From an uncultured Lachnospiraceae bacterium (lineage in GTDB: Bacteria; Bacillota; Clostridia; Lachnospirales; Lachnospiraceae), in contig ONIO01000001.1 in assembly GCA_900317915.1 (NCBI GenBank), positions 1 through 64,000 of the forward strand: 64,000 nt of DNA, read 5' to 3'. Shown one piece after another: positions 53,702 to 62,397 of the stretch (its first letter is position 1; every line of letters starts with the position of its first letter). The translations under genes were made by a program, and so were the position numbers. Below the pieces are notes generated by a model. It searched no databases. It was not told the DNA's origin and worked only from the letters and a program-made list of their open reading frames with translations.

Positions 53702-54703
53702 ATGAGTATTAGAAATTGGAAGAAGAGAGCAGGTAGCCTTGCCTTTCTGTTAAGTGCAACACTACTTTTATCAGGCTGCTCGATTGCTGGCAGAAGAGTA
53801 TATTTTTCTTCTGGATCAGGTTTTTTTGGTGTATTTCGTATCGGTGACTTTACCTGTCCTAAGAATGAGGCCAAGGTATATTTATTAAACTATCGTAATC
53901 TCTATGGTGTGATAGGCGGTACAGACTTATTTAAGGGATCCTTTGATACCAAGGATATGGAGAACAGCCTAAAGGCAGCTGTCATGTCACAGCTTTCTCG
54001 TATGTATGCCCTGAATCAATATGCGAAGGATCAGGACATCACCTTAGAGCATCAGGAGAAGAATCGAGTAGAACAGGCTGCAAATAAGTACTATAAGTCA
54101 TTAAGCAAGGCGGAGCGTAAATACCTCGGTGTGGATGAAAATGACATTGTCACTATGTATGAGCATCTTGCCCTTGGAGAAAAAGTCTATTCTCAGTTAA
54201 TGAGCGAGGTAGATGACGAGGTAAGTGAAGACGAGTCTCGTGTAATGGATGTACAGATGATTGTCACTAGTAAGAAGGAGACTGCAGAGCAGGTAAAAAA
54301 TAGCCTAGCTGCAGGATCTGAATTCGAAGTTTTGTCCCAGTATAATGAGGGGGGAGACTTTGAAATTGAGATGAAGCGCGGAGACTTCCCTGAGGAAGTT
54401 GAAAAGGCGGCCTTTGCATTAGAAAATGATAAGGTCTCTGATATGATTAAGGGATCTGATGGAAAGTATTATTTCGTAAAGTGTAAGTCCAAATACAATG
54501 AGGAATTATCCAACGAGAATAAGCAGGCCATCATTGAAAAGCGTAAATCAGAATCCATGAAGACAATCGTTTCCAATCTGGATAAAAATGCCTATTCTGA
54601 ATTGAATCAATCTCTGTGGAATTCTATGGATATCCCAGAGGATAGCAGCATGAAGACAAGAGATTTCTTCGATGTGTTGCATGAGTACTTAAATTACACA
54701 TAG
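53702..54703 (+). CDS. Parvulin-like foldase lipoprotein (PrsA/SurA type)
   Basis: 333 residues from ATG 53702, after GAGGG. The signal peptide ends LLLSGC with lipobox Cys26. A SurA-like helical chaperone region (about 60-170) precedes a PpiC-like domain. That domain shows VMDVQMIVTSKKETAEQVKNSLAAGSEFEVLSQYNEGGDFEIEMKRGDFPEEVEKAAFALENDKVS, with the typical 'F..A..L..G.vS' end, but several parvulin active-site residues (the histidines) are not evident. It probably assists folding of exported proteins outside the membrane, perhaps as a chaperone without isomerase activity. It follows the small acidic gene by one base, so the two are co-transcribed, and a terminator follows. Confidence 0.8.
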   Translation: MSIRNWKKRAGSLAFLLSATLLLSGCSIAGRRVYFSSGSGFFGVFRIGDFTCPKNEAKVYLLNYRNLYGVIGGTDLFKGSFDTKDMENSLKAAVMSQLSRMYALNQYAKDQDITLEHQEKNRVEQAANKYYKSLSKAERKYLGVDENDIVTMYEHLALGEKVYSQLMSEVDDEVSEDESRVMDVQMIVTSKKETAEQVKNSLAAGSEFEVLSQYNEGGDFEIEMKRGDFPEEVEKAAFALENDKVSDMIKGSDGKYYFVKCKSKYNEELSNENKQAIIEKRKSESMKTIVSNLDKNAYSELNQSLWNSMDIPEDSSMKTRDFFDVLHEYLNYT

Positions 54704-54718
54704 AATAAAAGTGCTAGG

Positions 54719-54748
54719 AAAGAGATGGCTTAGTCCATCTCTTTTTTT
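54719..54748 (+). terminator. Rho-independent terminator after the foldase gene
   Basis: AAAGAGATGG (54719-54728) pairs with CCATCTCTTT (54735-54744) around a 6-base loop, leading into a T tract. Confidence 0.92.
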
Positions 54749-54903
54749 AGTTTTTTTTTCGGTCAAAATGTTGAAAAAACATGCGCCGCACAGGCATATT
54801 ATTTGACAAAAATACAGTAGGAAGTAAATTGTGAAATAGTTATAATTAATACAGATATGAGGGAATGATATACAGATTTTGTATATGGTTAAGGAGGAAA
54901 ATG

Positions 54904-55395
54904 ATGGCAACTAAGAAAAAGCCTACACGAGAAGAGTTTGCAGCAGGCATGAAAAAGGAACTTGCAAAGGTTGAAGAGGCTACGAAAAAAGTAGAGGAAG
55001 AGGTCTCTGCAAAGGCAAAAGAAGTAAAACTAGACGCAACTGTTAAGGCAAAGGAAGCAGAGGAAAAGGCAAAGCCAAAGGTAAAGGCTGCAACAGAAAA
55101 GGCGAAAACAGCAGCCAAGGCTACTACTGCTAAGGCAAAGACCACTGTGAAGAAGACAAAGGAAAAAGCCACTGCTAAGGTTGCTGAGAAAAAGAGTGAG
55201 GTTAAGGAAACCGCAGTTCTTCAGTTTATGGGACGTGACTTTGCGGTAGAGGATATTATCACTCGTGCAAAGGAAGCATATAAGGAAGAAAATAAGAATA
55301 ATACTTTAAAAGAAATTCGTGTTTATATTAAGCCAGAAGATAATGCAGCATATTATGTTGCAAATGATACCTATGCTGGACGAATTGATCTTTAA
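54904..55395 (+). CDS. Lys/Ala-rich protein with C-terminal DUF6465-type domain
   Basis: 163 residues; ATG 54904 is best spaced from AAGGAGGAAA, and ATG 54901 directly before is an alternative. Residues 1-105 are rich in Lys, Ala, Glu and Thr (KAKTAAKATTAKAKTTVKKTKEKATAKVAEKK), like the tails of histone H1-type proteins. The compact C-terminal part (VLQFMGRDFAVEDIITRAKEAYKEENKNNTLKEIRVYIKPEDNAAYYVANDTYAGRIDL) matches DUF6465 as I know it from Lachnospiraceae. DNA or RNA binding by the basic part is likely on charge alone. Function is not known. The gene is bounded by terminators on both sides, so it is a single-gene unit. Confidence 0.75.
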   Translation: MATKKKPTREEFAAGMKKELAKVEEATKKVEEEVSAKAKEVKLDATVKAKEAEEKAKPKVKAATEKAKTAAKATTAKAKTTVKKTKEKATAKVAEKKSEVKETAVLQFMGRDFAVEDIITRAKEAYKEENKNNTLKEIRVYIKPEDNAAYYVANDTYAGRIDL

Positions 55396-55408
55396 TTTTT
55401 AATCAAAT

Positions 55409-55475
55409 AAATAACCCCTGTGCTGGTGCGAATCATCCAATTTGGATTGCATCTTCACAGGGGTTATTTTTTACT
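55409..55475. terminator. Bidirectional terminator between DUF6465 gene and htpG
   Basis: A 14-bp perfect stem pairs 55409-55422 with 55456-55469 (core ACCCCTGTG/CACAGGGGT), flanked by A and T runs. The 33-base loop contains a smaller hairpin (TCCA/TGGA). Confidence 0.9.
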
Positions 55476-55516
55476 TAGACAGCTAGATTATGATAGCTTA
55501 GAAAGCTATATCAGGA

Positions 55517-57571
55517 TTACTTAGACAGCTCCATCATAATCTTATTGGAACGCTTAATGAATTCGGTCATTTCTGCAGGCTCAAGAGGCTGATTAGCAAT
55601 CTTAGCTAAGTCATAGAGCTGGTGACAGAAGTCATCGATGTGGTGGCTCCTTGGATGGTTGAGAATAAACTGAACCAGCTCATGATCCACATTCAGGACT
55701 AAGGTTTCATCCTGTGGGAACATATTTGGATCCATTCCACCCATACCATACATCTTCATCATATCCTGCATTCTTCTAGACTCTTCAGAGACATTCAGAA
55801 TAGCGGCTATATCCTTGTTCTTTAATTTCTGAACATTGATCTTTAACTTATCGTTAGAAAGAGAAGTCTGGAACTGCTTGGTCAGAGCATCTAAATCATT
55901 CTTTAAATCCTCTTCATTTACATCCTCAGTGAGAGAATCTGTAATGTCAGAATCAATTCTTAGGAACTTATATTTTGGATTTCTAGACTCTAACTGTGTG
56001 ATGAAGGAGCTATCAATGACACGGTCAAGAATCAGAGCATTCATATCCTGCTCTTTGAAGAGATTGATATACTGGCTCTGCTGCTTCACATCTGTTACAT
56101 AGTAGATTGGCTTACGAGTATCCTTATCCTCGCCATTCTCGGTAGTATCAGAAGCAGTATCGGTATCCTTGGATGCATCTTCACTTTCTTCGTCCTTCTT
56201 CAGGATCTCAGGAAGAGTGATGTACTTGTCATGGATGTCCTTAAAGAGGATATAATCATTCATCTTGTCACAGAATTTTTCATCCTTCAGACAACCATAT
56301 TTAATGAATGGGCTGATGTCATCCCAATACTTTTCGTAGTTCTCTTTATCTGTTTTGCACAGGCCAGAGAGCTTTTCTGCAACCTTCTTAGTGATATAGT
56401 CAGAGATCTTCTTGACAAATCCATCATTCTGAAGAGCAGAACGAGATACATTCAGAGGAAGGTCTGGGCAATCGATGACACCCTTTAAGAGCATTAAAAA
56501 CTCTGGGATTACTTCCTTGATATTATCTGCTACGAATACCTGATTGTTGAACAACTTAATGGTTCCCTCAACAGAATCATATTCTGTATTAATCTTAGGG
56601 AAGTAGAGAATACCCTTGAGATTAAATGGATAATCCATATTTAGATGGATCCAGAAAAGAGGCTCCTTATAGTCATTAAATACCTTACGATAGAAGTCCC
56701 TGTATTCCTCCTCGGTACATTCACTTGGAGTCTTGGCCCATAGAGGATGGATATCATTCACTGGAACAGGACGCTTAACAATCTTCAGCATGTCCTTAGC
56801 AGGCTCATCTACGATGACTTCCTTGCTTCCATCATCCTTAGTGTCCTCATGGGTTTTCTCTTCATGATGAACGGTCTCAATTACAGTATCTGTATCTAAT
56901 TGATCTTTTGGATCGATTTCCTCATATTCCACTTCGCTGTTAGCCTTAGAGAGGTATATAGGAATTGGCATGAAGGAGCAATATTTATTCAGTAATTCAC
57001 GAATACGATATTCATTACAGAATTCTAAGCAATCCTCATTGATAAAGAGGGTAATGCTTGTACCGAATTCGGTACGGTCTCCGTCCTTCATATCATAGTC
57101 GGTACCACCGTCACATTCCCAATGAACTGGCTTTGCATCTGGTTGATAGGAGAGGGAGTCGATATAGACCTCATCTGCCACCATGAAGGCAGAGTAGAAG
57201 CCCAGACCAAAGTGTCCGATGATCTGATCATTGTCGCCCTTATCCTTGAACTTATTTAAGAAATCAGTAGCACCAGAAAATGCAATCTGATTGATATACT
57301 TATCTACTTCTTCGGCAGTCATACCAATACCGTTATCGGTAATGGTCAGTGTCTTATGATCTGGGTCAACTTCAACCTGAACCTTTGGCTGATAGCCTTC
57401 AGGAAGAGTGAACTCACCCATTACATTAAGTTTCTTTAACTTTGTAATAGCGTCACATGCATTGCTGACTAATTCTCTTAAGAAAATATCATGATCGGAA
57501 TACAGCCATTTCTTAATGACTGGGAAGATATTTTCACTTGTAATGGATAGATTTCCGTGTTTCTCTGTCAT
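55517..57571 (-). CDS. htpG: Molecular chaperone HtpG (Hsp90)
   Basis: 684 residues, longer than the usual about 620-640. The N-terminal ATPase domain shows ELVSNACDAITKL, DNGIGMTAEEV, and GHFGLGFYSAFMVAD. The middle domain has the conserved GVIDCPDLPLNVSR with the catalytic arginine region. Extra length comes from acidic insertions (about 215-260, EEKTHEDTKDDGSKEV, and about 450-475, EESEDASKDTDTASD). HtpG helps fold or protect proteins under stress. The minus-strand promoter and CIRCE operator upstream point to control by HrcA. The start follows AAGGAGTGG. Confidence 0.95.
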   Translation of the reverse strand: MTEKHGNLSITSENIFPVIKKWLYSDHDIFLRELVSNACDAITKLKKLNVMGEFTLPEGYQPKVQVEVDPDHKTLTITDNGIGMTAEEVDKYINQIAFSGATDFLNKFKDKGDNDQIIGHFGLGFYSAFMVADEVYIDSLSYQPDAKPVHWECDGGTDYDMKDGDRTEFGTSITLFINEDCLEFCNEYRIRELLNKYCSFMPIPIYLSKANSEVEYEEIDPKDQLDTDTVIETVHHEEKTHEDTKDDGSKEVIVDEPAKDMLKIVKRPVPVNDIHPLWAKTPSECTEEEYRDFYRKVFNDYKEPLFWIHLNMDYPFNLKGILYFPKINTEYDSVEGTIKLFNNQVFVADNIKEVIPEFLMLLKGVIDCPDLPLNVSRSALQNDGFVKKISDYITKKVAEKLSGLCKTDKENYEKYWDDISPFIKYGCLKDEKFCDKMNDYILFKDIHDKYITLPEILKKDEESEDASKDTDTASDTTENGEDKDTRKPIYYVTDVKQQSQYINLFKEQDMNALILDRVIDSSFITQLESRNPKYKFLRIDSDITDSLTEDVNEEDLKNDLDALTKQFQTSLSNDKLKINVQKLKNKDIAAILNVSEESRRMQDMMKMYGMGGMDPNMFPQDETLVLNVDHELVQFILNHPRSHHIDDFCHQLYDLAKIANQPLEPAEMTEFIKRSNKIMMELSK

Positions 57572-57626
57572 TTTATAACCACTCCTTTTATATATAGTAA
57601 TAGATCAGAAAAATCTTCACTCATCT

Positions 57627-57655
57627 ATTGTAGGATTGGGTGGATGGGAAGTCAA
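57627..57655 (-). promoter_or_regulatory. Promoter of htpG
   Basis: On the minus strand TTGACT (plus 57650-57655) and TACAAT (plus 57627-57632) are exactly 17 bases apart, about 55 bases before the start codon. Confidence 0.8.
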
Positions 57656-57662
57656 TAGAAAA

Positions 57663-57689
57663 TTAGCACTCTATATAAAAGAGTGCTAA
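57663..57689 (-). promoter_or_regulatory. CIRCE operator (HrcA binding site) upstream of htpG
   Basis: TTAGCACTC, nine bases, GAGTGCTAA: a perfect match to the CIRCE consensus. It lies seven bases upstream of the htpG -35 box. CIRCE binds the heat-shock repressor HrcA, best known at groESL and dnaK operons. Confidence 0.95.
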
Positions 57690-57695
57690 CAAAGA

Positions 57696-57723
57696 TTAAG
57701 CCGCCACAAAAGTGACGGCTTAA
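57696..57723 (-). terminator. Hairpin terminator after the activase gene
   Basis: TTAAGCCGCCAC pairs with GTGACGGCTTAA (one wobble, AAAA loop) 42 bases after the activase stop on the minus strand. The T tract on that strand is short (TCTTT), so it may be moderate in strength. Confidence 0.7.
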
Positions 57724-57764
57724 TAATAGATAAGTGATATGAAATTAATTCAAAAATTAATTAT

Positions 57765-60700
57765 TTACACAGCTTTGGCATCTTTATGTGCCTGATTTTT
57801 TTTCATATTACGCTGTGCATTTGTAAGCATCATCTTAATACGGTTCAGCTGATTTACTTCAGATGCTCCTGGATCGTAATCGATGGCTACGATATTCGCA
57901 TCTGGATGTAATTCACGAATCCTCTTGATAACACCCTTACCAACAATATGGTTTGGTAAGCAACCAAATGGCTGGATACAAACGATATTCTTTGCACCGG
58001 AATGCATTAATTCCATCATTTCTCCAGTCAGGAACCAACCCTCACCGGTCATATTACCCATAGATACAATTGGTTCTGCAAGCTTTGCAGTATCCAGAAT
58101 GTATGCAGGGGCTGTGAAGCGACTAGATGCATCAAAGGCCTCTCTTGCAGCCTTACGTAACCATTCGAAGAAGCGAATAACAAGGTCGCACAGGAAGGTG
58201 GACTTATGGGATGCGCCCAGGTTATCTTCCTTAAAGTGAGCAGTATAGAAGCTATAGAGGAAAAAGTCCACCAGATCTGGAATAACTGCCTCCGCACCTT
58301 CTGCCTCTAACTGATCAGCTAAGTGATTATTCGCAATTGGATGGTACTTTACAAGGATCTCACCTACAATACCAACTCTTGGCTTTTCTAAGCCTTCAAT
58401 GATAGGAAGAGTATCGAAGTCGTGAATCATTTCCTTACACATTGCCTTATATTTACGATGAGATAACATCTTATCCTGTGTAACAAAGTCGATGACACGC
58501 TTCTTCCACTTTTCATGTAATTCATCAGTGGAACCAGGAACTGCCTCATAGGGACGAACACGACGTACGCAACGGAGGAAGATATCACCAAATACCATTG
58601 CGTAAAGGGCATGCTGAACGAGTTTTGGCGTAATCTTAAATCCAGAATTCTTTTCTAGACCCTGGGCGGACAGAGAGATTACTGGGACATTTTTATATCC
58701 AGCCTTCTCTAAGGCACGACGGAGGAAACCGATGTAGTTACTTGCTCGACATCCTCCACCGGTCTGTGTGATGAAGAGGGCAGTACGATTCATGTCGTAA
58801 TTACCATTCTTAATAGCAGCCATTAACTGACCAACGACAATAAGTGATGGGTAGCATGCATCATTATTTACATAACGAAGTCCAACGTCGATGCAGTCTC
58901 TTGCAGGGATCTTAGGTACAACTAAGTTATAACCTGCAGCCTGGAAAGCTGGCTGAATCAATTCAAAATGAACTGGAGACATCTGAGGAGCCAAAATGGT
59001 CCAACCATCCTTACGCATCTCTTTTGTGAATTCTGTACGCTTAAAGTCAGAAGTCTGAATATCCCGGTCACCCTGTTCCTGATCTCTCACACGGAGAGCT
59101 GCTAAAAGGGAACGGATACGAATCTTTGCGGCACCAAGATTATTCACCTCATCAATCTTCAGGCAAGTATAGATCTTACCAGAATTATTCAGGATATCCT
59201 TTACGCAGTCTGTTGTAACAGCATCTACACCACAACCGAAGGAATTCAGCTGGATAACATCCAGAAAATCTGTCTTTTTTGCATAGTTTGCTGCTGCATA
59301 CATACGGGTGTGATACATCCACTGATCCATAACAATTAAAGGACGCTCTAATTCTCCTAAGTGGGAGATGGAGTCCTCGGTGAGAACAGCCATACCGTAG
59401 GAATTAATCGCATCTGGAATTCCGTGATTGATTTCTGGATCGATATGGTATGGACGACCACACAATACAATTCCATGACGACCGGTCTCTTTTAAGTATT
59501 TCAGGGTTTCTTCACCCTTTTTCTTAATATCTTCTCGGAAGGTATTCTGTGACTTCCAGCCCAGGTGAGCTGCTTCTCTTACTTCGGATTCGGAGATTGA
59601 GAACTCCTCAGCGAAGACCTTTACTAACTGATCTGCCAGAATCTCTTCGGTGGTGAATGCAACGAATGGATTCAGGAAGCGAACCTGGCCAGAAGTAATA
59701 GCTTCTACATTATTCTTAATGTTCTCCGCATAGGATGTAACAATTGGGCAGTTGTAATGGTTATTTGCATCTGGGAATTCGTCTCTCTCATATGGAACAC
59801 AAGGGTAGAAGATGAAGTCCACATTCTTATTAATTAACCACTGTACATGTCCATGTGTAAGCTTCGCAGGATAGCACTCGGACTCAGATGGAATGGACTC
59901 AATACCTAATTCGTAGATCTTACGAGAAGAAATAGGAGAGAGCACAACACGGAATCCTAACTTCTTAAAGAAGGAAGCCCAGAATGGATAGTTCTCATAG
60001 AGATTCAATACTCTAGGGATACCAACCGTACCACGTGTAGCTTCGCTAGGCTTCAGTGGCTTCTCCTGGAAGATTCTCTTTAGCTTATAATCATAGAGGT
60101 TCGGAATATGCTGTGGATTCTTCTCCATTCCCAGACCTCTCTCACAACGGTTACCAGTGATGAAGGATCTACCATCGCTGAAATTATTGTGGGTCAGAAG
60201 GCAGTGGTTATTACAGAACTGACATCTGGATAATTCTGTGGAGAAGGATAATTCCTTAATCTCTTCGATAGGAAGCATTGTGGTATGAGGATTTGCCTGA
60301 TAGCGTTCCTTAGCAAGTAATGCTGCACCGAATGCACCCATCAAACCGGCGATATCAGGACGGATTACATTTTTGCCAGAGATCTTCTCAAATGCACGTA
60401 ATACGGCATTATTATAGAAGGTTCCGCCCTGTACAACCATGTGATCGCCTAATTCCTTAGGATCAGCCAGCTTAACTACCTTGAATAGTGCGTTTTTAAT
60501 AACAGAGTAGGCCAGACCAGAGGAGATATCAGCAACTGTTGCGCCTTCCTTCTGGGCCTGCTTTACCTTAGAGTTCATAAATACGGTACAACGTGTACCC
60601 AGATCTATTGGATGCTCTGCGAAGAGGGCTTCCTTAGCAAAGTCCTGAACAGAGTAGTTCAGAGAATGAGCGAAAGTCTCAATAAAGGAACCACATCCAC

Positions 60701-62045
60701 TAGAACAGGACTCATTCAGCTGTACAGAGTCGATGGTACGATTCTTAACACGCATGAACTTCATGTCCTGACCACCGATATCCATGATGGTGTCTACCTT
60801 AGGATCGAAGAAAGCTGCAGCATAGTAGTGGGCAACAGTTTCTACTTCGCCTTCTTCAAGCTTTAGAGCGGACTTTAAAAGTGCCTCACCATATCCAGTA
60901 GAACATGCATGTACAATCTGTGTATCCTCTGGCATCTGATCATAGATCTCAGTAAGAGAGTGGATAGCAGTCTTCAATGGACTTCCATTATTGCTTGAGT
61001 AATAAGAATAAAGAAGGGTTCCATCTTCACCGATGACGGCAAGCTTGGTTGTGGTAGAACCTGCATCAATACCAAGATAAGCCTTGCCATGGTAATCCTT
61101 CAGATTGGCTTTTTTCACAACAGCCTGATTGTGACGATCTTCGAATTCCTTAAATTCATCTGGATTCTGGAAGAGAGGTTCTAATCGTGCTACTTCGAAT
61201 TCCATGTGAATCGGGTGAGATAACTGGTCCAGGAGATGACTCATGGACTGGGTCTCATCTTCCTTATAATTCAGTGCAGATCCAATGGCTGCAAAGAGGT
61301 GAGAATTCTCTGGAATAATGGTGTGCTCATCATCAAGCTCCAAGGTCTCGATAAAGCGTGCACGAAGCTGATCTAAGAAGTGGAGTGGACCACCTAAGAA
61401 AGCAACATGACCGCGGATTGGCTTACCCTGTGCCAGGCCGGAAATGGTCTGATTGACAACTGCCTGGAAAATAGATGCAGCTAAATCCTCCTTCGTAGCA
61501 CCTTCATTAATTAAAGGCTGGATATCAGTCTTTGCAAATACACCACAACGAGAAGCAATAGTGTATATAGCCTGATAATCCTTGGCATATTCATTCAATC
61601 CAGAGGCATCTGTCTGAAGAAGAGAAGCCATCTGATCGATAAAGGAACCTGTACCACCAGCACAGATACCGTTCATTCTCTGCTCTACATTACCGTTTTC
61701 GAAGTAGATAATCTTCGCATCCTCACCACCTAATTCGATGGCTACATCTGTCTCTGGTGCATAATGAACCAGGGCGGTAGATACTGCGATAACCTCCTGT
61801 GTAAAGGAGATTCCCAGATGCTTCGCCAGGGTCAATCCGCCAGAACCTGTGATAATTGGTGCTACTTCAATTTCTCCAGTTACCTGAAAAGCCTTCTCGA
61901 CTAAGCTATGAAGAGTCTCACGGATATTAGCGAAGTGTCTCTCATAGTCTGAGAAAATCAGGCGATCCTCTGGGTCTAATACGGCTACTTTTACAGTGGT
62001 AGAACCGATATCAATACCCATTTTGTAAAGATTATTATTGGACAT
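57765..62045 (-). CDS. Giant 2-hydroxyacyl-CoA dehydratase activase-type protein
   Basis: 1426 residues; I chose the ATG at 62045, preceded by AAAGGTG, over an in-frame ATG at 62075. Two ASKHA-type activator domains come first: GIDIGSTTVKVAVLD (10-24) with Cys128 in GICAGGTGSF, and YLGIDAGSTTTKLAV (about 320) with a second Cys site in NESCSSGCGSF. A DUF2229 domain follows (PRVLNLYENYPFWASFFKKLGFRVVLSP), then a region related to the dehydratase subunits with several cysteines (PSESECYPAKLTHG, NNDACYPSLI). Classical activases use a [4Fe-4S] cluster and ATP to send one electron to the dehydratase. This single-chain version is common in Clostridia, but its substrate is not known. No partner dehydratase or CoA-transferase gene is adjacent. 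Confidence 0.9.
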   Translation of the reverse strand: MSNNNLYKMGIDIGSTTVKVAVLDPEDRLIFSDYERHFANIRETLHSLVEKAFQVTGEIEVAPIITGSGGLTLAKHLGISFTQEVIAVSTALVHYAPETDVAIELGGEDAKIIYFENGNVEQRMNGICAGGTGSFIDQMASLLQTDASGLNEYAKDYQAIYTIASRCGVFAKTDIQPLINEGATKEDLAASIFQAVVNQTISGLAQGKPIRGHVAFLGGPLHFLDQLRARFIETLELDDEHTIIPENSHLFAAIGSALNYKEDETQSMSHLLDQLSHPIHMEFEVARLEPLFQNPDEFKEFEDRHNQAVVKKANLKDYHGKAYLGIDAGSTTTKLAVIGEDGTLLYSYYSSNNGSPLKTAIHSLTEIYDQMPEDTQIVHACSTGYGEALLKSALKLEEGEVETVAHYYAAAFFDPKVDTIMDIGGQDMKFMRVKNRTIDSVQLNESCSSGCGSFIETFAHSLNYSVQDFAKEALFAEHPIDLGTRCTVFMNSKVKQAQKEGATVADISSGLAYSVIKNALFKVVKLADPKELGDHMVVQGGTFYNNAVLRAFEKISGKNVIRPDIAGLMGAFGAALLAKERYQANPHTTMLPIEEIKELSFSTELSRCQFCNNHCLLTHNNFSDGRSFITGNRCERGLGMEKNPQHIPNLYDYKLKRIFQEKPLKPSEATRGTVGIPRVLNLYENYPFWASFFKKLGFRVVLSPISSRKIYELGIESIPSESECYPAKLTHGHVQWLINKNVDFIFYPCVPYERDEFPDANNHYNCPIVTSYAENIKNNVEAITSGQVRFLNPFVAFTTEEILADQLVKVFAEEFSISESEVREAAHLGWKSQNTFREDIKKKGEETLKYLKETGRHGIVLCGRPYHIDPEINHGIPDAINSYGMAVLTEDSISHLGELERPLIVMDQWMYHTRMYAAANYAKKTDFLDVIQLNSFGCGVDAVTTDCVKDILNNSGKIYTCLKIDEVNNLGAAKIRIRSLLAALRVRDQEQGDRDIQTSDFKRTEFTKEMRKDGWTILAPQMSPVHFELIQPAFQAAGYNLVVPKIPARDCIDVGLRYVNNDACYPSLIVVGQLMAAIKNGNYDMNRTALFITQTGGGCRASNYIGFLRRALEKAGYKNVPVISLSAQGLEKNSGFKITPKLVQHALYAMVFGDIFLRCVRRVRPYEAVPGSTDELHEKWKKRVIDFVTQDKMLSHRKYKAMCKEMIHDFDTLPIIEGLEKPRVGIVGEILVKYHPIANNHLADQLEAEGAEAVIPDLVDFFLYSFYTAHFKEDNLGASHKSTFLCDLVIRFFEWLRKAAREAFDASSRFTAPAYILDTAKLAEPIVSMGNMTGEGWFLTGEMMELMHSGAKNIVCIQPFGCLPNHIVGKGVIKRIRELHPDANIVAIDYDPGASEVNQLNRIKMMLTNAQRNMKKNQAHKDAKAV

Positions 62046-62181
62046 AAAGTCACCTTTCTTAAAATAAAACATCATGTATTTTGTTTCACCAATCGGGGAA
62101 GGGACCTACGCGTTTCCACCGATAAGCTATGCCCTTGTGGCAGTGAATTACACAACAAGATACACACGCACTCAAATCGTT
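62046..62181 (-). promoter_or_regulatory. Structured leader of the activase gene
   Basis: About 136 bases separate the -10 box from the start codon. On the minus strand, AAGGG can pair with CCCTT and ATCGG with CCGAT in interleaved order (1-2-1'-2'), which would form a pseudoknot, with further small hairpins. I could not match it to a known riboswitch consensus. The pairings are short (5 bp) and may be chance. Confidence 0.35.
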
Positions 62182-62210
62182 ATTATAATAAGAGGGAATT
62201 CAAATAGCAA
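62182..62210 (-). promoter_or_regulatory. Promoter of the activase gene
   Basis: On the minus strand TTGCTA (plus 62205-62210) and perfect TATAAT (plus 62182-62187) are 17 bases apart. Together with the next promoter it makes a divergent control region in the 352-base gap. Confidence 0.65.
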
Positions 62211-62302
62211 TTCGAAACAGACAAACTTGATAAATTGTTTATAAGTAAACAATAGATAACAAGATATTGTGGTTTTTCACAGAATGTTCCCATTTGGGTT
62301 CG

Positions 62303-62331
62303 TTGACAATGCACCGTTTCAAAATTATAAT
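62303..62331 (+). promoter_or_regulatory. Perfect consensus promoter for the derlin-like gene
   Basis: TTGACA (62303-62308), 17 bases, TATAAT (62326-62331): an exact sigma-A consensus. The leader of about 60 bases contains a small hairpin (GACCAC 62362-62367 with GTGGTC 62377-62382) just before the ribosome binding site. Confidence 0.88.
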
Positions 62332-62397
62332 AAATTAGATATTTTGTATGAGTTTGACGATGACCACCCAATAGAAGTGGTCCTGGAGTAATACTTT

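Noticed and set aside
54803..54846. Exact TTGACA and exact TATAAT before the DUF6465 gene
   Set aside because: They are 32 bases apart, so they cannot be one promoter; neither has a good partner at 16-18 bases. The real promoter is probably one of the two but cannot be chosen.
62046..62181. Known riboswitch (cobalamin, c-di-GMP, THF, ZTP) in the activase leader
   Set aside because: I compared remembered consensus elements and none fit in order and spacing; a covariance-model search would be decisive.
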